DNA of 64,000 nucleotides from assembly GCA_019449595.1 (NCBI GenBank), contig JAGRPL010000004.1, positions 310,001 through 374,000 of the forward strand, given 5' to 3'. Shown piece after piece: positions 8,400 through 17,001 of the stretch. A program made the translations under genes and the position numbers. The DNA is from Rhodoferax sp. (GTDB lineage Bacteria > Pseudomonadota > Gammaproteobacteria > Burkholderiales > Burkholderiaceae_C). The notes below the pieces were generated by a model. It saw only the letters and a list, made by a program, of their open reading frames with translations. It had not been told where the DNA came from and ran no database searches. Positions within the stretch are counted from its first letter, which is position 1. Each line of letters opens with the position of its first letter.

Positions 8400-8651
8400 A
8401 TGATGCATAAGACACTGCTAGCCCTCGCAATGATTGCGTTGACTGCTACGGTTTCCATAGCGGCCGAGAAACCGCTGGATGCCGACACCCAACAGGACAT
8501 CGCCCGCCACCGCGCCATGGCTGCCGCCCACGAGGCTGCCGCCCAGTGCCTGGAGTCCGGCAAGAAAGACGAGGTCTGCGAGAAGGAATTGCTGCAGGCC
8601 TGCAAGGGGCTGGCCATTGGTCGGTTTTGTGGAATGAAGCACGAGCACTAA
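8400..8651 (+). CDS. Small secreted Cys/His protein, unknown function
   Basis: An 83-residue protein (ATG 8400; ATG 8403 is equally possible) with a clear signal peptide, MMHKTLLALAMIALTATVSIA, probably cut after ALA/IAA-like residues. The mature part of about 60 residues holds four cysteines (in AAQC, EVCE, QACKG and RFCGM) and ends in MKHEH. Four Cys plus terminal His in an exported peptide suggests disulfides or metal binding. It lies 21 bp after the FtsX-like permease gene and 24 bp before the DUF3299 gene, all on one strand, so it is probably a component of the same system. I do not recognise a named family. Confidence 0.7.
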   Translation: MMHKTLLALAMIALTATVSIAAEKPLDADTQQDIARHRAMAAAHEAAAQCLESGKKDEVCEKELLQACKGLAIGRFCGMKHEH

Positions 8652-8675
8652 GATAGACGGGTCAAGGAGTCCACC

Positions 8676-9218
8676 ATGCAACGCACCACCATTCGCCCCT
8701 CCACCCGCCGCAGCGTACTGGCGGCGGCGCTGTGCGCCTGCCTGCTGCCGCTGGGGGCCTCGGCGCAGCTGAGTTCGCCGCTGGGCGGTGGCGCACTGCC
8801 TTTGGGTGCCGGTCCTGGCGTGCACCCCCCCAACAGCCCGTTCCCGCCGCTGCAGGAGCGGGCCGATGTGCTGCCCTGGTCGGTGCTTACCGCGGTGAAA
8901 ACCAAGGTGGAGAAGAACCGGATGCTGCCGGTATTCACCGCGCCCATCTTGGCCCTGAACCAGAAGAGCCAGCGCGTGCAGGGCTTCATGATGCCGCTGG
9001 ACCCGGGCGAAAAGCAGAAACACTTCTTGCTGAGTTCGGTGCCGCTGACCTGCGCGTTCTGCGTGCCCGGCGGGCCGGAGAGCATGGTGGAGGTCAAGAC
9101 CAAGACCCCGGTGAAGTACTCGATGGAGCCGGTGGTGGTAGAGGGGCAGTTTGCGGTCCTCCACGACGACCCCTATGGTCTGTACTACCGCGTGACCGAC
9201 GCCGTGGCGGTGAAGTAG
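8676..9218 (+). CDS. DUF3299-type secreted protein
   Basis: A 180-residue exported protein. The N-terminus has an arginine pair and a hydrophobic core (RRSVLAAALCACLLPLGASA) with a possible lipobox-like Cys. The mature part carries QRVQGFMMPLDPGEKQKHF and SSVPLTCAFCVPGGPESMVEV, the conserved core of DUF3299 (PF11736), including the CxxC-like CAFC. DUF3299 proteins often lie beside FtsX-like permeases and LolD-like ATPases, as here. In Vibrio the comparable gene set was linked to zinc uptake. The gene ends the four-gene operon 6511-9218 and converges on pdxH. Confidence 0.8.
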   Translation: MQRTTIRPSTRRSVLAAALCACLLPLGASAQLSSPLGGGALPLGAGPGVHPPNSPFPPLQERADVLPWSVLTAVKTKVEKNRMLPVFTAPILALNQKSQRVQGFMMPLDPGEKQKHFLLSSVPLTCAFCVPGGPESMVEVKTKTPVKYSMEPVVVEGQFAVLHDDPYGLYYRVTDAVAVK

Positions 9219-9237
9219 GGCGCCTCGTTAAGGCGCC
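9219..9237. terminator. Hairpin between convergent genes (possible terminator)
   Basis: GGCGCC, a seven-base loop, then GGCGCC: a six-base-pair stem between the stop of the DUF3299 gene and the end of pdxH, overlapping the pdxH stop. There is no T-run on either side, so a bidirectional terminator is only suggested by position. Confidence 0.35.
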
Positions 9238-9866
9238 AGCCGTTCGCGCACCCACTGCCCGTCGGCGGCCAGCGTGTAGCGCAGGCGGTCGTGCAGACGG
9301 CTCTTGCGGCCTTGCCAGAACTCCCAGCGGTCGGGCTTGAGGCGGTAGCCGCCCCAGTGCGGCGGGCGCGGCGGTTGCAGCAGGAAGCGGGCGCCATACT
9401 TGGCGGCGTTGGCCACCAGCACGCTGCGCCCGGCAATCACCTGGCTCTGGGGCGATGCCCAGGCCCCGATGCGCGAGTCCAGCGGGCGGGTATGGAAATA
9501 GGCGTCGCTCTCTTCGGCGCTCACCCGCTCCACCACGCCCTCGATGCGCACCACGCGTTCCAGCTCCACCCAGTGGAACTGCAGCGCGGCAAACGGGTTG
9601 CCCGCCAGCTCCTGGCCCTTGCGGCTCTCGTAGTTGCTGTACCAGGTGATGCCCTGCGCGTCGTAGCCCTTGATCAGCACCACCCGGGTGGAGGGGCGCA
9701 GGTTGCTGGCCACGGTGGCCACAGTCATGGCGTTGGGCTCGGGCACCTCGGAGGCAATGGCTTCCTGGAGCCACTGGTCGAATTGCTGCAGGGGGTCGCT
9801 GTGCGAGGCGCTCTCGTCGAGTTCGGCGCGTTCGTAGCTCTTGCGGAGGTCGGCGATGGAAGTCAT
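9228..9866 (-). CDS. pdxH: Pyridoxamine 5'-phosphate oxidase
   Basis: A 212-residue FMN enzyme that oxidises pyridoxine/pyridoxamine 5'-phosphate to pyridoxal 5'-phosphate. Family blocks are [12 protein letters not shown] near the N-terminus, [33 protein letters not shown], the [14 protein letters not shown] core, [14 protein letters not shown] and the C-terminal [17 protein letters not shown] with the PLP-binding Arg/His. ATG 9866 gives the family's usual length; an in-frame extension to 10028 would add 54 unrelated residues and is rejected. It converges on the DUF3299 gene and diverges from the molybdenum-hydroxylase operon. Confidence 0.97.
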   Translation of the reverse strand: MTSIADLRKSYERAELDESASHSDPLQQFDQWLQEAIASEVPEPNAMTVATVASNLRPSTRVVLIKGYDAQGITWYSNYESRKGQELAGNPFAALQFHWVELERVVRIEGVVERVSAEESDAYFHTRPLDSRIGAWASPQSQVIAGRSVLVANAAKYGARFLLQPPRPPHWGGYRLKPDRWEFWQGRKSRLHDRLRYTLAADGQWVRERLAP

Positions 9867-9950
9867 GCCCGCAGTATAGGGAGGTCCGGGGGGCCTGGCA
9901 CCCCGCTGGCGCCGGCGGGGCGGGCGGTCCGTGGAGTTGCCCGCGCACCG

Positions 9951-9960
9951 GGGTTTACCC
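9951..9960. promoter_or_regulatory. GGGTTTACCC candidate operator
   Basis: The inverted motif GGGT-TT-ACCC sits in the pdxH / molybdenum-hydroxylase divergent spacer, about 85 bp before the ATG at 10046. The same ten bases occur at 50524-50533 in another divergent promoter region. The binding protein is unknown. Confidence 0.3.
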
Positions 9961-10045
9961 GAATAGCGATTGTTTGATCCAGGTCTAAGCTGTTTGTTGC
10001 GATTGTGGTATAGGCCCTTTCGCTCCACTTTCAGGAGACACCCCC

Positions 10046-10510
10046 ATGAGCGTCAAATTCCAGGTCAATGGCAAAACCGTCGAAGCCCATGCCGAGCCCG
10101 ACACCCCCCTGTTGTGGGTCATTCGTGACGAGCTGGGCATGACCGGCACCAAGTTTGGCTGCGGCGCGTCGTATTGCGGGGCCTGCACCGTGCACGTCAA
10201 CGGGGCGTCGGTCAAGGCGTGTCAGACGCCCCTGTCCACGGTGGCGGGCAAGAAGGTCTCCACGGTCGAAGGGCTGTCCAAGAACAATACCCACCCCCTG
10301 CAGGTGGCGTGGATCAAGCACGATGTGCCGCAGTGCGGCTACTGCCAGTCGGGCCAGCTCATGAGCGCGGCCGCGCTGCTGGAGGGCAACAAGAACCCGA
10401 CCGACGCCGACATCGATGCCGCCATGAACGGCAACCTGTGCCGCTGCGGAACCTATCCCCGGATCAAGGCGGCCATCAAGGATGCCGCCTCCATGATGCG
10501 CAAAGCCTGA
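10046..10510 (+). CDS. (2Fe-2S) subunit of a molybdenum hydroxylase (IorA-like)
   Basis: A 154-residue iron-sulfur subunit of the xanthine dehydrogenase/aldehyde oxidoreductase class. Plant-type cluster cysteines are C39, C44, C47 and C59 ([16 protein letters not shown]); the second cluster uses C97, C100, C132 and C134 ([12 protein letters not shown]). Size and layout match isoquinoline 1-oxidoreductase alpha subunits and similar two-subunit enzymes that lack the separate FAD subunit. Electrons therefore probably go to a cytochrome or another membrane acceptor. The start at 10046 follows a CAGGAGA ribosome site. The large subunit follows 11 bp downstream. Confidence 0.92.
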   Translation: MSVKFQVNGKTVEAHAEPDTPLLWVIRDELGMTGTKFGCGASYCGACTVHVNGASVKACQTPLSTVAGKKVSTVEGLSKNNTHPLQVAWIKHDVPQCGYCQSGQLMSAAALLEGNKNPTDADIDAAMNGNLCRCGTYPRIKAAIKDAASMMRKA

Positions 10511-10521
10511 GGAGAAACAGC

Positions 10522-12648
10522 ATGACCACTTCACGTCGCGACTTTCTCAAGACTTCTGCCCTGGCCAGCGGAGGCCTGCTGATGGGCATTGCCCTGCCGG
10601 GCGCCCTGCAGGCCGCCGGCAGCGCGGTTTACGCACCCAATGCCTGGGTGCACATTGCCGAGGACAACACCATCACGCTGCTCTCGGCGCGTTCCGAAAT
10701 GGGGCAGGGCGTGTACACCTCCATGCCGATGCTGATCGCCGAAGAGCTCAACGTCGACATCAAGGCCATCAAGGTGGAAATTGCGCCGGCCAACGGTAAG
10801 CTCTACGGCAACCCCTTGCTGGGCGGCCCGCAGCTGACCGGGGGCTCCACCTCGGTGCGCGATGGCTGGGAGAAGCTGCGCGTGGGCGGCGCGCAGGTGC
10901 GCGAGATGCTGATCAGCGCCGCCGCCGCGCGCTGGAAGGTGGACCGCAGCGAGATCAAGGCCGTCAATGGCATGGTCCTGGGCCCCAAAGGCAAGAAGGC
11001 CACCTACGGCGCCCTGGCGGCCGATGCCTCCAAGCTGCCGGTGCCCGAGAAAGTGGCCATCAAGGACCCCAAGGATTTCCGCATCGTGGGCAAGCGCACC
11101 CGGCGCCTGGACACGCCGGCCAAGGTCAACGGCACGGCGCAGTTCGGCATCGACGTCAAGCTGCCCGGCATGGTCTACGCCGCACTGGAGCAGTGTCCGG
11201 TGATCGGTGGCAAGGTCAAGTCGTTTGATGCCATCCGCGCGCAGTCCATGCCCGGTGTCGTGAGCGTGGTGGAGATTCCCGACGGTGTGGCCGTGGTGGC
11301 CGACAGCTGGTGGCGCGCCAACATGGCGCGCAAGACGCTGGTGGTGAACTGGGACGAGGGCCCCGGCGCTGCGCTCAACGAGAAAAACATGCTCGAAGGC
11401 ATTCGCGCCGCGTCCAAGACCGGCAAGGCCCTGCCGCTCAAGGCGGTGGGAGATGCCGATGCCGTCATTGCGGCAGCGCCCAAGGTCATCCGCGCCGAGT
11501 ACGTGAGCCAGCTGCTGTCGCACTCGCCGCTGGAGCCCATGAATTTCACCGCCGATTTCCGCAACGGGAAGATGCGGCTGATCGGCCCCACGCAGTGGCA
11601 GGACGGCGCCCAGGGCACGGTGGCCGCGGCGGTGGGGCTCAAGCCCGAAGACGTGACCGTTGAGACCACCTTTCTGGGCGGTGGCTTTGGCCGCCGCATC
11701 GACCTCGACTTCATCGTCCAGGCGGCGCAGATTTCCAAGGCCGTGGGCAAGCCCGTCAAGCTGGTGTGGTCGCGCGAGGACGATATGACGCACGACTTCT
11801 ACCGGCCCCAGGCGGTCAACACGCTGGCCGCCGCCGTGGGGGCCGATGGCAAACCCACCGCCATGACCTACCGCCTGACTTCGCAGTCGGTGACCGGGCG
11901 CGTCTTCGGCCTGCCGGCCGAGGTGCAGGACCCGCTGATGATCGAGGCCGCGGTGGCGCGCTACGACATTCCCGCCACCAAGCACGACATCGTCAAGCAC
12001 GATGCCGGCCTGCGGGTGGGCTACTGGCGCTCGGTGAGCCACGCGCTCAATGCCTTTGCCAACGAGAGCTTCATCGACGAGCTGGCCACGGCGGCCGGCA
12101 CCGACCCCTACGCGTACCGCATGAGCATGCTGGGCAACCAGCCCCGCATTGCCAACGTGCTCAAGCTGGCGGCGGAAAAGGCCGGCTGGGGCAAGCCGCT
12201 GGCGGCCGGGCACGCGCGCGGCATCGCCATCATGGAAGGCTACGACACCTACATGGCGCAGGTGGCCGAGATCAGCCTGGAGGGCAGCGGCGTCAAGGTC
12301 CACCGCGTGACGGTGGCGGCCGACGTGGGCCGCATGGTCAACCCCGATACGGTGGAGGCCCAGATCCAGTCCAGCGTGGTGTTCGGCATGGGGGCGGCCA
12401 TCCTGCAGGAAATCACCCTGGACAAGGGGCGCGTGCAGCAGACCAACTTCCACCAGTTCCAACTGGTGCGCATGCGCGACACGCCGCAGATCGACATCAT
12501 TCTGGTCGACAGCACCGAGAACCCGGGCGGCGTGGGCGAGCCGGCCACCGCCCTGGTGGCCCCGGCCATTGCCAATGCCGTGGCCACGCTGACCGGCAAG
12601 CGCGTGCGCAAGCTGCCCATCACGGGCGATGCCATCAAACAGGCCTGA
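10522..12648 (+). CDS. Molybdopterin-binding large subunit (IorB-like), Tat-exported
   Basis: A 708-residue catalytic subunit of the xanthine dehydrogenase superfamily. The N-terminus is a Tat signal, TSRRDFLKTSALASGGLLMG, so the folded heterodimer is probably carried to the periplasm. Conserved parts include SARSEMGQGVYTSMPML, the molybdopterin-contact region TFLGGGFGRR, and the C-terminal GVGEPATALVAPA, which carries the catalytic Glu. It is of the IorB/aldehyde dehydrogenase type with two tandem Ald_Xan_dh_C-like domains. ATG 10522 follows GGAGAAACAG; the frame is open further upstream, but only as a shadow of the small-subunit gene. The substrate (N-heterocycle or aldehyde) cannot be fixed from sequence. 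Confidence 0.92.
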   Translation: MTTSRRDFLKTSALASGGLLMGIALPGALQAAGSAVYAPNAWVHIAEDNTITLLSARSEMGQGVYTSMPMLIAEELNVDIKAIKVEIAPANGKLYGNPLLGGPQLTGGSTSVRDGWEKLRVGGAQVREMLISAAAARWKVDRSEIKAVNGMVLGPKGKKATYGALAADASKLPVPEKVAIKDPKDFRIVGKRTRRLDTPAKVNGTAQFGIDVKLPGMVYAALEQCPVIGGKVKSFDAIRAQSMPGVVSVVEIPDGVAVVADSWWRANMARKTLVVNWDEGPGAALNEKNMLEGIRAASKTGKALPLKAVGDADAVIAAAPKVIRAEYVSQLLSHSPLEPMNFTADFRNGKMRLIGPTQWQDGAQGTVAAAVGLKPEDVTVETTFLGGGFGRRIDLDFIVQAAQISKAVGKPVKLVWSREDDMTHDFYRPQAVNTLAAAVGADGKPTAMTYRLTSQSVTGRVFGLPAEVQDPLMIEAAVARYDIPATKHDIVKHDAGLRVGYWRSVSHALNAFANESFIDELATAAGTDPYAYRMSMLGNQPRIANVLKLAAEKAGWGKPLAAGHARGIAIMEGYDTYMAQVAEISLEGSGVKVHRVTVAADVGRMVNPDTVEAQIQSSVVFGMGAAILQEITLDKGRVQQTNFHQFQLVRMRDTPQIDIILVDSTENPGGVGEPATALVAPAIANAVATLTGKRVRKLPITGDAIKQA

Positions 12649-12671
12649 CGCCGGCGAACGCGAGAACCGCA

Positions 12672-13700
12672 ATGGAAAGCCTTGACCTTCGGGTGCTGGC
12701 CGATGCCCTGGCCTGGAAGCAGGCCGGGCACGCCGTCAGCCTGGTGACGGTGGTGGAGACCTGGGGCAGTGCGCCGCGTCCGCCCGGTGCACTGCTGGCC
12801 GTGCGCGGCGACGGCATGGTGAGCGGCTCGGTGTCGGGCGGCTGCGTGGAGGACGACCTGATCGCCCGCACGAAAGCGACGATGCAGCAGGCCGCCACAG
12901 ACCCGCGCAGCGAGCCGGCGACCGGCAAGCCGGCCATGCTGGCCTACGGTGTTTCCAAGGAGGAGGCGGCCCGTTTCGGCCTGCCGTGCGGCGGCACCCT
13001 GCGCCTGGTGCAGGAGCCGTTGCGCGATACCACCTGGGTGCAAGCTGTGCTGGAGCGCACTGCGGCGCACCAACTGGTGGCGCGCACCCTGACGCTGGCC
13101 AGCGGCGCCGTCACCCTGCACGATGCGGTGCGGGGGCAGGCCATGCATTTTGATGGCTCCACTTTGACGACCCTGTTTGGCCCGCGCTGGCGGCTGCTGT
13201 TGATTGGGGCCGGACAGCTGTCGCAGGCCGTGGCGGCCATGGCCACGGCGCTGGACTTCGAGGTGCTGGTGTGCGACCCGCGCGAGGAGTACGCTTTTAC
13301 CCTGGCGGGCCACGGTGCGCCAGGCGTGCAGCGCGTGGAAGGCATGCCCGACGACGTGGTGCGGGAGCTGCAGGCCGATGCCCACACCGCCATCGTGGCC
13401 CTCACCCACGACCCTAAGCTCGACGACATGGCGCTGCTGGAGGCGCTGACCTCGGACGCGTTCTACGTGGGGGCCCTGGGCTCGCAGCGCAACCAGGACG
13501 CGCGCAAGAAACGGCTGGCCCAGCATTTCGATTTGTCGGCTGCGCAACTGGACCGCTTGCACGGGCCGGTGGGGCTGCGCCTGGGCGCCCGCACGCCGGC
13601 CGAGATTGCAGTCTCCATCGTGGCGCAGATCGTCCAGGTCAAGAACCGGGTGGCGGCGGTGCCGGAGGTCCCTAGCCGGTCCGCTTGCGCCTTGGCCTGA
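12672..13700 (+). CDS. XdhC/CoxI-family molybdenum-cofactor chaperone
   Basis: A 342-residue maturation factor that binds, sulfurates-in-place or delivers Mo cofactor to molybdenum hydroxylases. The N-terminal XdhC_CoxI domain contains VETWGSAPRPPGALLAV and VSGSVSGGCVEDDLI, with the conserved Cys. The C-terminal Rossmann domain starts with LLIGAGQLSQAVAAMA and contains ALTHDPKLDD and the family end block GLRLGARTPAEIAVSI. ATG 12672 lies 23 bp after the large subunit. Its position in the operon argues for dedicated service to the enzyme encoded just upstream. Confidence 0.94.
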   Translation: MESLDLRVLADALAWKQAGHAVSLVTVVETWGSAPRPPGALLAVRGDGMVSGSVSGGCVEDDLIARTKATMQQAATDPRSEPATGKPAMLAYGVSKEEAARFGLPCGGTLRLVQEPLRDTTWVQAVLERTAAHQLVARTLTLASGAVTLHDAVRGQAMHFDGSTLTTLFGPRWRLLLIGAGQLSQAVAAMATALDFEVLVCDPREEYAFTLAGHGAPGVQRVEGMPDDVVRELQADAHTAIVALTHDPKLDDMALLEALTSDAFYVGALGSQRNQDARKKRLAQHFDLSAAQLDRLHGPVGLRLGARTPAEIAVSIVAQIVQVKNRVAAVPEVPSRSACALA

Positions 13701-13722
13701 GCCGGAGCCAGGGGAATCAGTC

Positions 13723-14271
13723 ATGACGGACGCGCACGACCTGCCGGTTGTCCTAGTGCTGGCCTCCGGGCGAGGCGAACGGTTTCAGGCATCCGGCGGC
13801 CAGACCCACAAGCTGCAGGCCGATCTGGCCGGGCGCACGGTGTTGCAGCGCACGCTGGACGCGGTGCAAGCCAGTGGCCTGCGCTGGCACCTGGAAGAGG
13901 CCGGCCACCCCGGCATGGGCGACTCCATTGCCGCCGCCGTGCGGGCCACGTGGGACGCTCCGGGGTGGATGGTGCTACCGGCCGACCTGCCCCTGATTGC
14001 GCCGCAGACGCTGCTGCAGATCGCCTGTGCGCCACTGGCCACCGAGGTGCTTCTGCCGCTGTACGGCGGCCAGCGCGGTCACCCGGTGCGCTTTACCCGC
14101 ACCTGTGGCGAGGCACTGGCTAATTTGCAGGGAAATCAGGGCGCAGCCCCCGTGGTATCTGCGCACACAGCTACAAAATTCATAGTAACGGACCCTGGCT
14201 GCGTGGAAGATATTGATACGGTGGACGACCTGGTCCGGGTCCGTTCGCTCTGGAACGCCCGGCTGGCCTGA
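13723..14271 (+). CDS. MocA-like molybdopterin cytidylyltransferase
   Basis: A 182-residue nucleotidyltransferase (NTP_transf_3/MobA-like fold). The motifs LASGRGERFQ, THKL, PADLPLI and GQRGHPVRF match MocA, which adds CMP to molybdopterin to make the MCD cofactor used by aldehyde-oxidase-type enzymes. It completes the set: two enzyme subunits, XdhC and MocA. It is slightly shorter than usual MocA proteins (about 190-200). Codons for AHTATKFIV (14161-14187) fall within a copy of the dispersed repeat and use ACA, ATA and GTA, which are rare in neighbouring genes. Confidence 0.88.
   Translation: MTDAHDLPVVLVLASGRGERFQASGGQTHKLQADLAGRTVLQRTLDAVQASGLRWHLEEAGHPGMGDSIAAAVRATWDAPGWMVLPADLPLIAPQTLLQIACAPLATEVLLPLYGGQRGHPVRFTRTCGEALANLQGNQGAAPVVSAHTATKFIVTDPGCVEDIDTVDDLVRVRSLWNARLA
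14132..14187 (+). repeat. Dispersed repeat, copy 2 (inside the mocA-like gene)
   Basis: Left arm GAAATCAGG and a 28-bp core at 14160-14187 (TGCGCACACAGCTAC, an A/T-rich stretch, ATAGTA). It lies wholly inside the coding sequence and keeps the frame. Confidence 0.7.
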
Positions 14272-14346
14272 CGGCGGGGCCCTGCTTGTACCCCGTTGGT
14301 AACCGGGGGCATTCCCAGCGTGGGGTTTCCCAGTTACCATCCAAGA

Positions 14347-14361
14347 TGTAATTTTGTTACA
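14347..14361. promoter_or_regulatory. HexR operator upstream of edd-eda
   Basis: TGTAATTTTGTTACA is a near-perfect inverted repeat (TGTAA-N5-TTACA). It matches the HexR consensus known from proteobacteria, where HexR represses Entner-Doudoroff genes and is released by KDPG. It ends 7 bp before the edd ATG, so bound HexR would cover the transcription start or ribosome-binding region. hexR itself is not in the window. Confidence 0.8.
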
Positions 14362-14368
14362 TAACACC

Positions 14369-16228
14369 ATGTCCAATCTGTCCCCCCTCCATCCGGTCGT
14401 GGAAGCGGTTACCCGCCGCATCCGCGAGCGCAGTGCCCCCGCCCGCAGTGCCTACCTGGCCCGTCTGGACGCCGCCGCCGCGCGCCCACCCGGCGCGCAG
14501 CGCATGGGGTGCGCCAACGTGGCCCACGCCTTTGCGGCCATGCCCGATGGCGACAAGGCGCGTGCCACGTCCATCGACAAGTTCCAGGTGGTGGTGGAGC
14601 GCGGTGCCAACATCGGCATCGTCACGGCCTATAACGACATGCTCTCGGCCCACGCGCCGCTGCAGACCTACCCCGACCTCATCAAGACCGAGGCCCGCCG
14701 CCTGGGTGCCACGGCGCAGGTGGCCGGCGGCGTGCCTGCCATGTGCGATGGCGTGACCCAGGGCACGGCCGGCATGGAGCTGAGCCTGTTCTCCCGCGAC
14801 ACCATCGCCATGGGCACCGCCATCGCCCTGAGCCACGACGTGTTTGACGCGGCGCTGATGCTGGGCGTGTGCGACAAGATCGTGCCCGGCCTGCTGATTG
14901 GCGCGCTGCACTTCGGCCACCTGCCCACGGTGTTCGTGCCGGCGGGGCCCATGACCTCGGGCCTGTCCAACAGCGAGAAAAGCAAGGTGCGCGAACAGGC
15001 GGCGCAGGGGCTGGTCGGGCGCGCCGAGCTGCTGGCGGCCGAGTCGGCCGCCTACCACGCCCCGGGCACCTGCACCTTCTACGGCACCGCCAACAGCAAC
15101 CAGATGCTGCTGGAGGCCATGGGCCTGCACGTGCCAGGCACCGCCTTCATCAACCCCGGTGCCGAGGTGCGCGACGAACTCACGCGCGAGGCGGTGCGCA
15201 CGGTGCTGGACATCACCAAGGCGAAGCGCTTCGCGCCCATTGGCCGGGTGGTGGACGAGCGCAGCATCGTCAATGCCATGGTGGCCTTGCTGGCCACCGG
15301 CGGCTCCACCAACCACCTGATCCACTGGGTGGCGGTGGCGCGCGCGGCGGGCATCACCATCGACTGGGACGATTTCTCGGCCCTGTCCGACGTGGTGCCG
15401 CTGCTGACCCATGTCTACCCCAACGGCACTGCCGACGTGAACCAGTTCCAGGCCGCCGGCGGCCCGGGCTTCGTGATCCGCGAGCTGCTGGACGCCGGTT
15501 TTCTGCACCCCGACGTGCTGACTGTGCGTGCCGGCGGCCTGCGCGAATACACCGCCATTCCCGACGCGCACCCCGAAAACGGCGTGCTGCACTGGCACGA
15601 CGCCGGCGCCAGCCAGGACCTGTCCGTGGTGCGCCCGGTCAGTGCCCCGTTCAGCGTCCACGGCGGCCTCAAGCTCCTGCAGGGCAACCTGGGGCGCAGC
15701 GTGATCAAGGTGTCTGCCGTGCCCGACGATCGCCACGTGATCGAAGCCCCGTGCCGCGTGTTCGATTCGCAGGAGGCCCTGCACCACGCCTTCAACGCCA
15801 ACGAGCTCAACCAGGACGTGATTTGCGTGGTGCGCTGGCAGGGCCCGCAAGCCAATGGCATGCCCGAGCTGCACAAGCTGACGCCACCGCTGGCTGTGCT
15901 GCAGGGCAAGGGCTACCGGGTGGCCCTGGTCACCGACGGCCGCATGAGTGGCGCGTCGGGCAAGGTGCCGGCGGCCATCCATGTCTCGCCCGAGGCGGCA
16001 GCCGGCGGCCCGCTGGCCAAGGTGCGCAGCGGCGACCGCATCCGCCTGGATGCCGATGCCGGCACGCTGCAGGTGCTGGTCGATGCCGCCGAGTGGGACG
16101 CGCGCCTGCTGTCGCCCATGCCCGATGCGCTGCGCGTGTCCAACGGCCTGGGTATGGGGCGTGAACTGTTTGCCAACATGCGCCGCAACGCGCTGACCGC
16201 GGAAGAAGGAGCATGCACGTGGCTGTAA
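14369..16228 (+). CDS. edd: Phosphogluconate dehydratase
   Basis: A 619-residue [4Fe-4S] dehydratase (IlvD/Edd family) converting 6-phosphogluconate to KDPG in the Entner-Doudoroff pathway. Family blocks are [73 protein letters not shown] and the C-terminal [17 protein letters not shown]. Cluster cysteines are visible in the CDG, VCDK and TCTF motifs. ATG 14369 gives close to the usual length; a TTG at 14354 lies inside the HexR operator and is less likely. There is no good Shine-Dalgarno before 14369, so the message may be leaderless or nearly so. The gene overlaps eda by 16 bp. Confidence 0.96.
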   Translation: MSNLSPLHPVVEAVTRRIRERSAPARSAYLARLDAAAARPPGAQRMGCANVAHAFAAMPDGDKARATSIDKFQVVVERGANIGIVTAYNDMLSAHAPLQTYPDLIKTEARRLGATAQVAGGVPAMCDGVTQGTAGMELSLFSRDTIAMGTAIALSHDVFDAALMLGVCDKIVPGLLIGALHFGHLPTVFVPAGPMTSGLSNSEKSKVREQAAQGLVGRAELLAAESAAYHAPGTCTFYGTANSNQMLLEAMGLHVPGTAFINPGAEVRDELTREAVRTVLDITKAKRFAPIGRVVDERSIVNAMVALLATGGSTNHLIHWVAVARAAGITIDWDDFSALSDVVPLLTHVYPNGTADVNQFQAAGGPGFVIRELLDAGFLHPDVLTVRAGGLREYTAIPDAHPENGVLHWHDAGASQDLSVVRPVSAPFSVHGGLKLLQGNLGRSVIKVSAVPDDRHVIEAPCRVFDSQEALHHAFNANELNQDVICVVRWQGPQANGMPELHKLTPPLAVLQGKGYRVALVTDGRMSGASGKVPAAIHVSPEAAAGGPLAKVRSGDRIRLDADAGTLQVLVDAAEWDARLLSPMPDALRVSNGLGMGRELFANMRRNALTAEEGACTWL

Positions 16229-16860
16229 ATACACCGCTGTCCGCTCTGCAGGTCATGCAGGACGCCCCCGTCATTCCCGTCATCGTGCTCAGCGACGTGG
16301 CCCACGCCGTGCCCTTGGCGCGCGCGCTGGTGGCCGGCGGCATCCGCATGCTGGAGGTGACGCTGCGCACGCCGCAGGCGTTGGCCTGCATGCAGGCCAT
16401 TGCCCGCGAGGTGCCCGAGGCCGTGGTGGGCGCGGGCACCGTGCGTTCCCCGGCCGATGCCCAGGCCGCCGCCCGAGCCGGCGCCCGCTTTGCGGTGAGC
16501 CCCGGCTACACCCGTACGGTGGGGCAGGCCTGCCGCGATGCGGGCCTGGCCCTGCTGCCCGGCGTGGCCACGGGCAGCGAAATCATGCAGGCGCTGGAAG
16601 ACGGTTTTACCGAACTGAAATTCTTCCCGGCCCTGCAGGCCGGCGGCCCCGCCATGCTCAAGGCCTGGGGCGGTCCCTTCTTCGATGTGCGCTTCTGCCC
16701 CACGGGCGGAGTGACCCTGCAGAACGCTCCCGAGTTTCTGGCGCTGCCCAACGTGGTGTGCGTAGGCGGCTCCTGGCTGGTGCCGGCCGATGCGCTGGTT
16801 AAGGGAGAATGGGGCAAGATCACCCAACTGGCCAAGGACACGCAGACTTTGCGCAAGTAA
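16213..16860 (+). CDS. eda: KDPG aldolase (2-dehydro-3-deoxyphosphogluconate aldolase)
   Basis: A 215-residue class I aldolase that splits KDPG into pyruvate and glyceraldehyde 3-phosphate. Catalytic motifs are MLEVTLRTP, with the conserved Glu and phosphate-side residues, [11 protein letters not shown], and the Schiff-base lysine in TELKFFPA, followed by FCPTGGV. The start ATG 16213 is preceded by GAAGGAG inside the end of edd, giving translational coupling. With edd and the HexR site it forms a complete Entner-Doudoroff operon. Confidence 0.96.
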   Translation: MHVAVNTPLSALQVMQDAPVIPVIVLSDVAHAVPLARALVAGGIRMLEVTLRTPQALACMQAIAREVPEAVVGAGTVRSPADAQAAARAGARFAVSPGYTRTVGQACRDAGLALLPGVATGSEIMQALEDGFTELKFFPALQAGGPAMLKAWGGPFFDVRFCPTGGVTLQNAPEFLALPNVVCVGGSWLVPADALVKGEWGKITQLAKDTQTLRK

Positions 16861-17001
16861 GCGGCACTGGGATCTGCGCGGCCTTTTGGCTATGGTGGCC
16901 GAAGAACAGTGCGATGCGTGGACAGCGGGGCATAGGCGTTCCGGCGTCGTTTGCCACGGGGTGTGGCCTTGATACTCGATCAATTACTGGGGATGTTTCT
17001 T

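Noticed and set aside
10531-12672. 713-codon minus-strand open frame opposite the Mo subunit
   Set aside because: Same antisense artefact; no recognisable motif and full overlap with a conserved gene.
14357-16234. 625-codon minus-strand open frame opposite edd
   Set aside because: Antisense shadow of edd with a low-complexity His/Gly/Arg translation.
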